From the NCBI GenBank assembly GCA_963210315.1, contig OY723260.1, positions 1,736,001-1,800,000 of the forward strand: a stretch of DNA of 64,000 bases, read 5' to 3'. The DNA comes from Rhynchopus euleeides. Taxonomy: Eukaryota; Euglenozoa; Diplonemea; Diplonemida; Diplonemidae. Positions 41,901-53,800 of this stretch are shown here, piece after piece. Position numbers and translations under genes: made by a program. Within the stretch, counting starts at the first letter, position 1. Each line of letters opens with the position of its first letter. Below the pieces are notes generated by a model, which was given only the letters and a program-made list of their open reading frames with translations, did not search any database and had not been told where the DNA came from.

Positions 41901-44900
41901 TGGGACCGCCATCTGGTCGCTTTGTTGGTCGGTCCCAAATTTGGGACCACCATCTGGTCGCTTTCTCGGTCGGTCCCAAATTTGGGACCGCCATCTGGTC
42001 GCTTTATGGGTCGGTCCCAAAATTGGGACCACCATCTGGTCGCTTTACGGGTCGGTCCCAAATTTGGGACCGCCATCTGTCCAATTTTTCGGTCGGTCCC
42101 AAATTTGTGACCACCATCTGGTCGCTTTCTCGGTCGGTCCCAAATTTGGGACCGCTATCTGGTCGCTTTGTTGGTTGGTCCCAAATTTGGGACCACCATC
42201 TGGTCGCTTTGTTGGTCGGTCCCAAATTTGGGACCACCATCTGGTCGCTTTATTGGTCGGTCCCAAATTTGGGACCGCCATCTGGTCGCTTTGTTGGTCG
42301 GTCCCAAATTTGGGACCGCCATCTGGTCGCTTTATGGGTCGGTCCCAAAATTGGGACCACCATCTGGTCGCTTTACGGGTCGGTCCCAAACTTGGGACCG
42401 CCATCTGGCCAATTTTTCGGTCGGTCCCAAATTTGGGACCACCATCTGGTCGCTTTCTCGGTCGGTCCCAAATTTGGGACCGCTATCTGGTCGCTTTGTT
42501 GGTCGGTCCCAAATTTGGGACCACCATCTGGTCGCTTTGTTGGTCGGTCCAAAATTTGGGACCACCATCTGGTCGCTTTATTGGTCGGTCCCAAATTTGG
42601 GACCGCCATCTGGTCGCTTTATGGGTCGGTCCCAAAATCGGGACCACCATCTGGTCGCTTTACGGGTCGGTCCCAAATTTGGGACCGCCATCTGGTCGCT
42701 TTGTTGGTCGGTCCCAAATTTGGGACCGCCATCTGGTCGCTTTATTGGTCGGTCCCAAAATTGGGACCACCATCTGGTCGCTTTACGGGTCGGTCCCAAA
42801 TTTGGGACCGCCATCTGGTCAATTTTTCGGTCGGTCCCAAATTTGGGACCACCATCTGGTCGCTTTGTTGGTCGGTCCCAAATTTGGGACCGCCATCTGG
42901 CCAATTTTTCGGTCGGTCCCAAATTTGGGACCGCCATCTGGTCGCTTTATGGGTCGGTCCCAAAATTGGGACCACCATCTGGTCGCTTTACGGGTCGGTC
43001 CCAAATTTGGGACCGCCATCTGTCCAATTTTTCGGTCGGTCCCAAATTTGGGACCACCATCTGGTCGCTTTCTCGGTCGGTCCCAAATTTGGGACCGCCA
43101 TCTGGTCGCTTTGTTGGTCGGTCCCAAATTTGGGACCACCATCTGGTCGCTTTCTCGGTCGGTCCCAAATTTGGGACCGCCATCTGGTCGCTTTATGGGT
43201 CGGTCCCAAAATTGGGACCACCATCTGATCGCTTTACGGGTCGGTCCCAAATTTGGGACCGCCATCTGTCCAATTTTTCGGTCGGTCCCAAATTTGGGAC
43301 CGCCATCTGGTCGCTTTGTTGGTCGGTCCCAAATTTGGGACCACCATCTGGTCGCTTTCTCGGTCGGTCCCAAATTTGGGACCGCCATCTGGTCGCTTTA
43401 TGGGTCGGTCCCAAAATTGGGACCACCATCTGGTCGCTTTACGGGTCGGTCCCAAATTTGGGACCGCCATCTGGTCAATTTTTCGGTCGGTCCCAAATTT
43501 GGGACCGCCATCTGATCGCTTTGTTGGTCGGTCCCAAATTTGGGACCACCATCTGGTCGCTTTGTTGGTCGGTCCCAAATTTGGGACCGCCATCTGGTCG
43601 CTTTATGGGTCGGTCCCAAAATTGGGACCACCATCTGGTCGCTTTACGGGTCGGTCCCAAATTTGGGACCGCCATCTGTCCAATTTTTCGGTCGGTCCCA
43701 AATTTGGGACCACCATCTGGTCGCTTTCTCGGTCGGTCCCAAATTTGGGACCGCCATCTGGTCGCTTTGTTGGTCGGTCCCAAATTTGGGACCACCATCT
43801 GGTCGCTTTCTCGGTCGGTCCCAAATTTGGGACCGCCATCTGGTCGCTTTACGGGTCGGTCCCAAATTTGGGACCGCCATCTGTCCAATTTTTCGGTCGG
43901 TCCCAAATTTGGGACCGCCATCTGGTCGCTTTGTTGGTCGGTCCCAAATTTGGGACCACCATCTGGTCGCTTTCTCGGTCGGTCCCAAATTTGGGACCGC
44001 CATCTGGTCGCTTTATGGGTCGGTCCCAAAATTGGGACCACCATCTGGTCGCTTTACGGGTCGGTCCCAAATTTGGGACCGCCATCTGTCCAATTTTTCG
44101 GTCGGTCCCAAATTTGGGACCACCATCTGGTCGCTTTCTCGGTCGGTCCCAAATTTGGGACCGCCATCTGGTCGCTTTGTTGGTCGGTCCCAAATTTGGG
44201 ACCACCATCTGGTCGCTTTCTCGGTCGGTCCCAAATTTGGGACCGCCATCTGGTCGCTTTATGGGTCGGTCCCAAAATTGGGACCACCATCTGGTCGCTT
44301 TACGGGTCGGTCCCAAATTTGGGACCGCCATCTGTCCAATTTTTCGGTCGGTCCCAAATTTGGGACCACCATCTGGTCGCTTTCTCGGTCGGTCCCAAAT
44401 TTGGGACCGCCATCTGGTCGCTTTGTTGGTCGGTCCCAAATTTGGGACCACCATCTGGTCGCTTTCTCGGTCGGTCCCAAATTTGGGACCGCCATCTGGT
44501 CGCTTTATGGGTCGGTCCCAATTTTGGGACCACCATCTGATCGCTTTACGGGTCGGTCCCAAATTTGGGACCGCCATCTGTCCAATTTTTCGGTCGGTCC
44601 CAAATTTGGGACCGCCATCTGGTCGCTTTGTTGGTCGGTCCCAAATTTGGGACCACCATCTGGTCGCTTTCTCGGTCGGTCCCAAATTTGGGACCGCCAT
44701 CTGGTCGCTTTACGGGTCGGTCCCAAATTTGGGACCGCCATCTGTCCAATTTTTCGGTCGGTCCCAAATTTGGGACCACCATCTGGTCGCTTTCTCGGTC
44801 GGTCCCAAATTTGGGACCGCTATCTGGTCGCTTTGTTGGTTGGTCCCAAATTTGGGACCACCATCTGGTCGCTTTGTTGGTCGGTCCCAAATTTGGGACC

Positions 44901-46037
44901 ACCATCTGGTCGCTTTGTTGGTCGGTCCCAAATTTGGGACCGCCATCTGGTCGCTTTATGGGTCGGTCCCAAAATCGGGACCACCATCTGGTCGCTTTAC
45001 GGGTCGGTCCCAAATTTGGGACCGCCATCTGGTCGCTTTGTTGGTCGGTCCCAAATTTGGGACCGCCATCTGGTCGCTTTCTCGGTCGGTCCCAAATTTG
45101 GGACCGCCATCTGGTCGCTTTGTTGGTCGGTCCCAAATTTGGGACCACCATCTGGTCGCTTTGTTGGTCGGTCCCAAATTTGGGACCGCCATGTGGTCGC
45201 TTTATGGGTCGGTCCCAAAATTGGGACCACCATCTGGTCGCTTTACGGGTCGGTCCCAAACTTGGGACCGCCATCTGGCCAATTTTTCGGTCGGTCCCAA
45301 ATTTGGGACCACCATCTGGTCGCTTTCTCGGTCGGTCCCAAATTTGGGACCGCTATCTGGTCGCTTTGTTGGTCGGTCCCAAATTTGGGACCACCATCTG
45401 GTCGCTTTATTGGTCGGTCCCAAATTTGGGACCACCATCTGGTCGCTTTGTTGGTCGGTCCCAAATTTGGGACCACCATCTGGTCGCTTTATCGGTCGGT
45501 CCCAAATTTGGGACCGCCATCTGGTCGCTTTGTTGGTCGGTCCCTAATTTGGAACCACCATCTGGTCCATTTTTCGGTGGGTCCCAAGTTTGGGATGAGG
45601 AACTCCGTGGGCACCATTGGTCGCCCTTCGGTCGCCACCTGTTCAGACCCCTTTTCAGGGGATTTGAGCCCCAGAGAGACCTCCTGGACCGGTTTTCTGG
45701 TGTTTTATGCTCTTCCCGACCCTGTCCTGGCCCACAATGTGGTCTGGAGCGAGGTTCTGCTGATTTCCGCCTGATGCGGACCCTCCTTTGGGGTCCTCCA
45801 TTTATTTTGCGTCTGACCGTCGCCTTCCCCACCTAGTTCACGAGGGCAAGGTGAAAAACCGTTTTTTAACCCCAAAAATGGCATTTCCCGGGTGGCGACC
45901 TCTGGCGACCTCTGAAAAATGTGCCCAAAAAGTGATTTTTGGGACCTTGCGGACCTAGAAAACACAAAGGGAAAAAAATATATTTTTTGTCACACCCCCT
46001 CTTGGGGCGGTACGCCAGTCTACTACCCTACTCTGTA
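38939..46037. mobile_element. 7.1-kb insertion carrying the 41-bp array
   Basis: Flanked by ACTGA on both sides (38,934-38,938 and 46,038-46,042); removing it restores the ARM reading frame seen in copy 1. The ends share an imperfect inverted repeat (TAGGGTGGACGACT against TAGGGTAGTAGACT) and, ~45 bp inward, a perfect one, GTGACAAAAAATAT (38,984 and the reverse near 45,981-45,994). No transposase is seen. Flanking parts 38,998-39,732 and 45,597-45,980 are non-coding, with facing GTGTTTAAGTCCCCC motifs near 39,165 and 39,210. Confidence 0.82.
39733..45596. repeat. 41-bp palindrome-bearing satellite, ~143 units, with orientation switch
   Basis: Each 41-bp unit contains the perfect 18-bp palindrome GGTCCCAAATTTGGGACC, then GACC, a variable 8-mer (GATAAAGC, AGAAAGC, GAAAAATT and others), GACCAGATGG. 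Units run in one orientation from 39,733 to 41,078 and in the opposite one from there to 45,596, giving a giant imperfect palindrome centred on one core. Right of centre a six-unit (246-bp) higher-order period is visible (TTTACGGG variants at 44,053, 44,299 and 44,545). Very long open frames on both strands result only from the stop-free unit. Confidence 0.97.
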
Positions 46038-46103
46038 ACTGAGTCAGAAGAAAAATATGATACCGAAGCTTGACCGCTGTGTGCCCTGCTGCCACGCACC
46101 GCC
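46038..46103 (+). pseudogene. Displaced 3' end of ARM gene copy 2
   Basis: Reads ACT GAG TCA GAA GAA ... GCT TGA, coding TESEEKYDTEA and stop, matching the end of ARM copy 1. The following 28 bp match its 3' flank. This fragment was separated from 38,938 by the 7.1-kb insertion. Confidence 0.85.
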
Positions 46104-46921
46104 GTAATTATTTTAATTCACGGGGGTAATTCTACTGGCATACTGCATCTCACCGGTGCACGAGCCAGCCCGTAGTGCATGGGGCTTGGGCAGGGTGCGG
46201 AACATCAAAAACAGCAAGTCAATAGGGAGTCCCATGCACTACGTGTGAGAGAGAATGTGGAAGCTAGTCTGACCGGGGGTAAAAGCAAAAACAAGGCAAA
46301 GTAGGTCATCAGAAGCAACTAAAAAGTAAGGCATTTTTTCGCGTCGCCGGCGTACTTGGCAGGGTACCTGAATCCCCCGAAGGGCTCCCTGCACAGTACA
46401 CAGCGGTCCGTTCTCCCCCGACCCCGTGTCCCAACCCGTTACGGCGGGTCATTCACAAAAGACCCCGCGCATTGCGGAGCTGTGGCCTGCCCGTCCCTTC
46501 CTCCCTCCTGTCCGCCCTGGGCCCCCGGTCAGTGTAAAGGTATGGAAAGGCATGAATTACCTACCCCCGCTCTGCGGTGGTGGTGCGCTCTACGAGCACC
46601 CTGTCTCGGGCCTCCGATCAGTGGTGGCCCGACCTCCAGGGTTGTTCGGTCCCCTTCTTGGACCAGGTCATCATCCCAGCTATTCCGGCTCCAGGTCTTC
46701 TGGACCCTTCATCACCGAGGGAGCCACCCCACCGCCAGATTTGTTTCTCTCGCTTCGCGTAGGCCTGGGGAGAAAGCAGCGAGATACTCACAGGGGGCCC
46801 CACGAGAAGGAGTCTGGTCGACTACTAACCCGACCAGATCGGGTTTGCGTCCAACCACCGAAGTGCAATGGTGGTCCTGTAGGGATTTAAAGCTAAGACT
46901 CGGCTCTTGGTCCTACAGACG
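46104..46921. mobile_element. 818-bp insertion with 17-bp target duplication
   Basis: Flanked by TGCTGCCACGCACCGCC (46,087-46,103) and the same 17-mer with one change (46,922-46,938), which are single in the homologous flank of ARM copy 1 (about 37,009-37,025). No TIR, poly-A tail or recognisable protein; the long variable-length duplication is more like a retroposon than a DNA transposon. Short reading frames inside are not supported as genes. Confidence 0.6.
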
Positions 46922-47256
46922 TGCTGCCACACACCGCCACAGGGCGAGGTTGTGCTGCTCTCGATCCCGACACCCCCCCTCAGCTTGGGTCGGGATGCCG
47001 GTCATGCTGCCTCAGGAAGAAGGGCGGCTGGGGAAACTCAAACTTCTGCACCAAGGCTTTCAGCTATCGGGCCTCTCGTGGCGAGACTTCTGCAATGTCT
47101 GCTTGAAACACCTGCAAACCAACGGGACAAATCACTGCAGAAGGTCGACCCTGTGACGGCGAGCAGAGGCTTGCCGCGGTCACCACACACAAGGGAGGAG
47201 AAGGGGAAGGGGTGTGGTGTGGTGGGGTCACAAAGGGGGTCAAAAGCCCATGCACC
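46922..47256 (+). repeat. Duplicated ARM-gene 3' flank with an inverted piece
   Basis: 46,922-47,075 matches 37,010-37,160 directly. 47,079-47,256 matches 37,160-37,345 as the reverse complement. The breakpoint lies in GGGCCTCTCG/CGAGAGGCCC-like sequence, short inverted motifs that could have promoted the flip. Confidence 0.8.
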
Positions 47257-47571
47257 CCACCTTCCGGCAGTGTACTACGACAGGTGAGGAGGGGGGGGGG
47301 GGGACTCCCGGGGGGGGAGTGTTTATCCCAGAGGGTCCCAGAGGTGTTCTCGCGATCGACGAATACCCGCTGGTTCTTCTCTTCCCTTTTTGATTTGCAG
47401 GCACAAAGTTTTTTGAAAAACCGGTTTTGCAAACCGGTTTTTTATTAGCACCCACTGTCCCTGGCTCAAACCCGCTTTTTTCGTGCGGTTGCGGTGGGCG
47501 GCGCGGGATGGGACGACACCACACATCCACAGGTTGCACACCTTTAGCCGACGCACGCGCTGCGCCGGCAA
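47257..47571. other. Spacer before the astacin gene
   Basis: G runs (47,291-47,305), a 66-bp segment (47,346-47,411) related to 28,842-28,908, and a hairpin AAAACCGGTTTTGCAAACCGG near 47,416-47,440. No gene. Confidence 0.55.
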
Positions 47572-47937
47572 ATGCGCACCCTGCTGTGCCTGCTGGTGGC
47601 GGGCGTTGCATGCGGCGACACACCAGACTACGACATCGCGGATGGCAACAGATTGGTGCCGCGTGCACGGCGCAAGGCGGATATTCAGGGCAACTATCAT
47701 TACAAAAAGAGCCCATCGCTGTGGTCCGGCGGCACGTGCGGTACCTTGTCGTCACGCCCATCGCTCGGGATGATGCACGTATCCTGGGCGCCATTCGTGA
47801 GTTTGAGCAGAAGACGTGCGTCCGGTTCAGCGAGTGTGCTGACGAGGCGTCGTGTCCATACCCGTACGTGGTGATCAATGCAGTGTCCTCTCCCGGTTGC
47901 TTCGCCTTCGTTGTGCCACCCGGCACTTTTAAGGTTA
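47572..47937 (+). pseudogene. Astacin-type metalloprotease, 5' part, interrupted
   Basis: ATG 47,572 opens with a signal-peptide-like segment (MRTLLCLLVAGVACG) and a short propeptide, then SLWSGGT. The frame must shift by one base near 47,732 to continue as VRYLVVTPIARDDARI, then FEQKTCVRFSE and YPYVVINAVSSPGC. These match the N-terminal half of an astacin (M12A) domain: the strand after the propeptide, the helix with TCVRF, and the YI.I....GC segment. The coding stops at a TTAA (47,938-47,941) where a 14.3-kb element begins. The zinc-binding helix HExxHxxGxxHE was not found here or anywhere in the nested region. The C-terminal half lies at 63,543-64,000. Confidence 0.7.
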
Positions 47938-47956
47938 TTAACCCTTTCTGTCCGGG

Positions 47957-49364
47957 AAGCTACTACAGTGGCTTTGCACTTTGCTTACGCAAGTAAATAA
48001 TTATGCACTTCGAATTTTTCAGGATTTTTTTGTATGGTAAAATGGGGGAGCTCAATCCTTTCAAATGCAGCAAGGGTTCATGGGAAAGGTGGAGATCCGT
48101 CCAACGTACTGCCGGAGGACAATTGCACCCTCAGGTGAGATTTTCGGGTTTGGGTAGTCCCTCATGGCCCCTATTTACGAGTCAACCATATCAGGTGTTC
48201 TTGTGCCCCATTTCGCTCGACTCCCCCGATCGTGGAAAGCTCTGGAGTTATTCTCCGCAAAAACACATCGATATGCAGACCCACAGAACACATTTCGACC
48301 CATCACAGGCGCGAGAGCTGGGGGGGCTGGGTGGGTATCAGAGGGTCTTGGGAGGGTGTCCTAAATTTAGGAATTTTTTGAAAAATTTGGAAAAATTTGG
48401 GGGATTTTTTGAAAAAAATGGCGAAAAAAAGGGTGTGGGGAGTTGGGTCCAGTTTAGCAAAGTCCGTGTATTTGGACGCGGCCCCTCAGATAAGGAAGCC
48501 GCGTCTCAGGTGCAGGATGTGGGGTGTTGTCGCTTTTTCAGGGTTCGTCATTCTCGGGCTGGACGGAGAGAAACGGTGGGTGCAACTCTGATCAGAAAAA
48601 ACTTCAACCGAAAAAACGGGGTGTAGCTCCCTGACTGACGAGCAGCGGGAGGTGGCGAAGAGAAGCTCCTCATGCGTGGCGGCCTCCCTCGTTCGCGGCG
48701 GGTGAGGCATGCGGGGGTACGAGAGCGACACCCGCCTGAGTTCTTTATGGAACCCACAAACCTGGGTGGTAGCCGGCCTCACGGATGTGAGGTTGGAAAT
48801 GCTCCGGGAGACAGCCGATGGCGCCTCAACGCCACAGGCTATCGTTGCCGGCTTGGTGCCCATATGGTGCAAGATGAGCGGCGGAATCCGCGAACTTCGG
48901 GAACTATCAGGTAGTTTGAACGCTGAAGACTGCCCCGCCAGGCTGAATGGAAGTCACAACGCGATGAGGAACAACGATCAGCAGCGCCCTTTGCGGCAAA
49001 CACAGGGCAGCTCTCCCTGAGCAGCTGGGAATGAAACGGGACGGAACTAACGAGCAGCAGCGAAAATGTTGCGGAGCACCAGTAACCACAACGAGTCCAT
49101 GACACAAGTGGAACTGCAGACACGGGGCAGCCAAGAAACCGACGCAGTCGCAGGAGACCACCTTCACTGTCAGAACGAGCAGAACTGAGAGACACTCAAT
49201 GGAATCGAGCGGAATCACTGAAACGGGGACACACTGATGGCACAAAGGACAGACAGATAGAAGTCAGAGTGAAACGGTTGTACAAAGGGCTCGGCTTTAC
49301 CGACGTCCTTAGTACAGAGTGAAACGACGACGCCGCCGAAGGCGGCCAATCCGCCGCCCGAAGG
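47957..49364. other. Left internal part of the composite element, no gene
   Basis: AT-rich, with a repeat motif (48,432-48,475, reverse of that at 7,331-7,375). A 103-codon open frame at 48,709-49,020 has no recognisable similarity and I do not call it a gene. A hairpin GCCGCCGAAGGCGGC lies near 49,332-49,346. Confidence 0.5.
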
Positions 49365-50330
49365 GCGGCGGAAAAATTTTTGGGGTGTTTTTGGGTGAAA
49401 AACCGGGCAACCTGGGCCCTTTGGGACCACATAGGCCAGGAAAGGCCAAAATTTTCGATTTTTTTCGGAAATTTTTCGGTTTTTCAGAGTGTGGCAGTCC
49501 GCAGATACAGATTTTCGACCCAAAAAAATCGGATTTTTTCGGGGAGGGTCTCCGGTGGCCCCCCCTGGATTTCCTGATTTTTCCCGATTTTTCCTGATTT
49601 TCGGATTTTGCTCGAAATTTGCCCTTGTGTCAACCAGTGGCAAAACTTTCGGAAAATCGGGAAAAATCAGGAAAATCCGGAGTACCGGACACCCTCCTAG
49701 ATTCTGGGGGGGTGAAACGGCGGAAAAATTTTTGGGGTGTTTTTGGGTGAAAAACCGGGCAACCTGGGCCCTTTGGGACCACATAGGCCAGGAAAGGCCA
49801 AAATTTTCGATTTTTTTCGGAAATTTTTCGGTTTTTCAGAGTGTGGCAGTCCGCAGATACAGATTTTCGACCCAAAAAAATCGGATTTTTTCGGGGAGGG
49901 TCTCCGGTGGCCCCCCCTGGATTTCCTGATTTTTCCCGATTTTTCCTGATTTTCGGATTTTGCTCGAAATTTGCCCTTGTGTCAACCAGTGGCAAAACTT
50001 TCGGAAAATCGGGAAAAATCAGGAAAATCCGGAGTACCGGACACCCTCCTAGATTCTGGGGGGGTGAAACGGCGGAAAAATTTTTGGGGTGTTTTTGGGT
50101 GAAAAACCGGGCAACCTGGGCCCTTTGGGACCACATAGGCCAGGAAAGGCCAAAATTTTCGATTTTTTTCGGAAATTTTTCGGTTTTTCAGAGTGTGGCA
50201 GTCCGCAGATACAGATTTTCGACCCAAAAAAATCGGATTTTTTCGGGGAGGGTCTCCGGTGGCCCCCCCTGGATTTCCTGATTTTTCCCGATTTTTCCTG
50301 ATTTTCGGATTTTGCTCGAAATTTGCCCTT
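49365..50330 (+). repeat. 352-bp tandem repeat, first block
   Basis: About 2.7 units with period 352 bp (the motif GGCAACCTGGGCCCTTTGGG starts near 49,407, 49,759 and 50,111). AT-rich with many GATTTTTC motifs. It is cut at 50,330 by the GGAGGAT-ended element and resumes at 58,949. Confidence 0.93.
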
Positions 50331-50394
50331 GGAGGATTCTTCATATTCCTGGATTTCCCGAATTTCCTGGATTTCCCCCGGCCCCTTAGGCGAT

Positions 50395-50700
50395 TTCAGG
50401 GCGGACAGGGCGGACATGCCCGGACCCGGAAATCCGGGTGTCCGGATGTCCGGGTCCAATTTTGACCCCCCCCCCCCCCCGGACATTTCCCGAATTTCCC
50501 GCCCGGACATGTCCGCCCGGACATCCGGACATCCAGAAATGTCCGCCCCGGACAGGGCGGACATGTCCGGGCGGACATTTTCTGGTGTCCGGATGTCCGG
50601 GCGGACATGTCCGGACCCGGAAATTCGGGAAATCCAATTTTGACCCCCCCCCCCCCCGGACATGTCCGGCCAGGACCTCAATAGTTTGATTTTTGGTCCA
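50395..50700. repeat. GGACAT/ATGTCC palindromic satellite, copy 2
   Basis: Near-identical to 455-760, again interrupted by C runs (50,466-50,480 and 50,645-50,657). Confidence 0.85.
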
Positions 50701-50820
50701 GAAAATAGTTTGAAAATTTTTGAAATCTGGGTGCCCAAATTTTTTGCTCCTAAGACCGGCGATTTGTAGGGGGACCCTTTCGAAATTTTTTTTTGGAGAA
50801 GGGTAAATTGAACGTTTTTG

Positions 50821-53800
50821 CATGGATATATTCAGACCTTATTAAGAGATTCCGCGTTTTAACCTCTTAATTCTAAGACCTTAGTTTTTCTGCAGGGGTT
50901 TCCCTATTGGGAAGGGGTTACAGAACATCTTTGCTCAGAAACTGACCTCGGCTCGACGGACTAGGATGGTATCAGCCCAGGAATCTCTCATCCCACCCCC
51001 AATCCTGCAAAAGCCTGCACGGTCCAAATAACATTCGCTTTTTTGCATGCTTGTATGTATGCGCGTTCCTCACTTCCACACCTGGCACACACAAGCAGCC
51101 GCAATATGGCAAAGAGAGCGGCTGACTCCGATGAGGATTCTATTACTGCGGAGCTGTCACAGGCACAAACTGTTGCCGTAGATGCTGCAGCCCTGTTGCT
51201 GCAGAAAAAGGCGAAGTCGTTTCTGGTGGACCTGGCGAAGGCGGAGGGGGTGGAGGCGGCCGGCACGAAGCCCCAGCTGGCCACAGCCATTGCCAAGGCC
51301 CGCATCCTGGCTGGCGAAAGAGGCACGGAGGAGGAGGAAAAGCCCAAAAAGAAGCGGGGCAAGAAGGCGGGGGCGAAGACTGCTGCCAGGAGGCAGCTCG
51401 CGCAGGACCTGGGGGCCCTGGCAGATCCCCCGGCGGAGGACGTTGGTGACGACGCGCCGGCCGCACCCCCTGCTGACCCCCCACCTGCCCCCTCCCAGAG
51501 GAAGGTACTGGGCGATGCTCTCCGCAGGGAGATGAAGAAGCACACCGACTGTGTCTGCGTGAAGGTCGGCGACATCAAATCACACTACAGGAATTCCAAG
51601 CAGCTGACGAGCGTTTACGCAGCGGCTCAGGAGGTCCCCTCCTGCGATATCTGCGAGGTGTTGTGGATGCCCCATGTCCAGGCAGGCGACCTGGGGGACC
51701 ACTTCACCGGCAGCAAGCACGTGGGGAAGAAATCAAGGCAGAAGAAGGGGGAAGAGGGGCAGGTCACAATTGTGACTGCATTTGAAGCGAGTGAAACCGC
51801 TCTGCATGACAAAATCGCGAAAGGGGTGCTCTACACGGGGATCACAGCGGGCGCGATGCAGGGTGTACTCTCCTGCCTCGCAGGCACACGCATCCCCAAG
51901 GACCCCCCGAAGGTTGCTCCGCTGGTGAAGAAGCTGGGCGACGAGCTGACGAAGGACAGCGAGAAGGTCATCACGGCCAAGCTGAAGGGGGGGAGGTACT
52001 GCATGTCGCATGACAACAGTGGGATTGGCGACACGAAGGCGACGGCCATCATCCTCAGCGCTGTAGGATTCGCCGCATCGCTGATCTTCATACGTCCGGA
52101 GGAGCGGAGGGGGAGCCAGACCGGGGTCGAGCTGTCGCAGGACATCAAGCGCGAGCTGACGCGCCTCAGCTTGCCCCCCCCCTTCCTCATCAGATCCGAC
52201 AAGGGCGGGTCCAACGCAGCTGCAAGCCGTGAACTCGCCGAAGCATTCGGTGTCCCCTTCGTGTCGTGCGTCCCACACTTGGTGAACAACTGTGGCGACG
52301 TCTGCGAGACCTGGATGCTGGCCAACCTGGAGAAGAAGTTCCCGGGGTGTGCCGCCTTCGAGGTGTCCCGCCTACTCAACAACTTGCTGGGCGGGGATGA
52401 GAACAAGTATCGGCACAGACGGTGGGTCGAAGTGCAGATGGAGTGTCTCTCCGGAGTTGCTGTGTCATCGCTGGAGACCATCCTCGGGGAAGTCGAAGAA
52501 CTCAGGGAGGACTGCACGCCGCAGGAGGAAGCCGATCTCTTCGAATCGTGCGCCGGGAAGATCCGTGCAGCCCTCCGCCAGCCGAACGAGGCAGTCTCCA
52601 CCGCTACCACCCTCAAGGATATCCTTCCAGCAGCGCATGCTGTTCTCGACGCTGCAAAAAAGAACAACACAAAGGAGAAGGTGCCGGCTGTGAAGTGCCC
52701 CCTCCCAGGTGATACTCGGTACTCGTCTCGCATCGAAGTGTACACCCACGTGCGCCAGCGCATGAAGGCGCTGTTCGTGTTCGTGAGCACCGAGCTCCAA
52801 CAGGGCAGTACGACACCCAGCATGGGGAAGCTGGGCCAGCTGCTCAAGGATCTGGGGGTCACACGGCTGGAGAAGGAGTTGCTGGAGATGGAGCGGGCAA
52901 ATTCGCCGATCATGGAGCTGATGGCTTCCTACACCACCCCCTCGAAGAAGTCGCACAGCCACTCTGTTTGGGGTGACATGGAGGGGAAGATTCAGGACCT
53001 TGACAACATCGCGTACGCCAAGACGGAAAAAGAGAAAGAATTTCTCGAGCGGGAAAAGAAGTCCCTGGAAGACCTGCTGGATGCCAAGTCCCCAGTCGCA
53101 GCTGTCCTCTCAGAGGAGCTGAAGGTGCGGTGGTGGGGGAACAAGTCGGAGGGGTCGTACTACTACTGGAAGGCGATGAGACACGTGAACCCACGTGCTG
53201 TCAAGATCATGGGGAACACTGACAACCTGATGTCCTTCCAGGATATCACTGCCTGGATTCCGGCGTTCCGTGAAGTCGAGGAGGCGGCGTGGGTAGAGTA
53301 TGTGGATCACTCCAAGAAGGAGGGCATGAAGGGCGATGTGGACTCCTTCTGGCTGAACTACGGGGAGTGCGCGCTGCGTACTCTGTGCCTTGATCTGCTG
53401 GCGGTGACTGCATCGACTCTGGGGTGTGACAGCGTGTTTCCTATCGCGCGCCGTGTGCTCCCCCCGTCCCGCATGGCAGCGCACGCATCAACTCGGGCCC
53501 GAATCCTCTTCCATGCCTGCAACCAGGACCTACCCAACCAGTTCGACCGGACCCTGCGGAAGGGCTATCCTGCTGCGACTGGGCCGAAAGTCGTCGAGTG
53601 GGAGGACGACATTCTCCAGCCCACCACCATCCCGAAGAATGTGCTGGCTTCTTTCGAAGAGGCAGTCTCTGCCATCAATGCACACGCGTACACCGCGTGA
53701 GATGATCCGCTGAGCGGCAAAACTCCAACCTGTATTCTGCTGCCGCTCTGTGACTCAAGCGTACTTTTGCAGTGTGGCATTTCTCTCACACTATGTTGCC

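Noticed and set aside
39733..45596. Reading frames of 420 to 860 codons on both strands
   Set aside because: They arise from a stop-free 41-bp repeat read in all frames and end where the repeat ends; no conserved domain beyond the repeat itself.
39733..45596. CRISPR-like array
   Set aside because: Units are contiguous without unique spacers, flip orientation, and lie in a eukaryotic transposon; no cas genes.
48709..49020. 103-codon open frame as a gene
   Set aside because: No recognisable similarity, overlapping frames on both strands and position inside a repeat nest.
51631..51710. BED-type zinc finger in the hAT transposase
   Set aside because: The CxxC-x17-H-x5-H spacing fits a U1/matrin-like finger better; BED aromatic residues are not evident.
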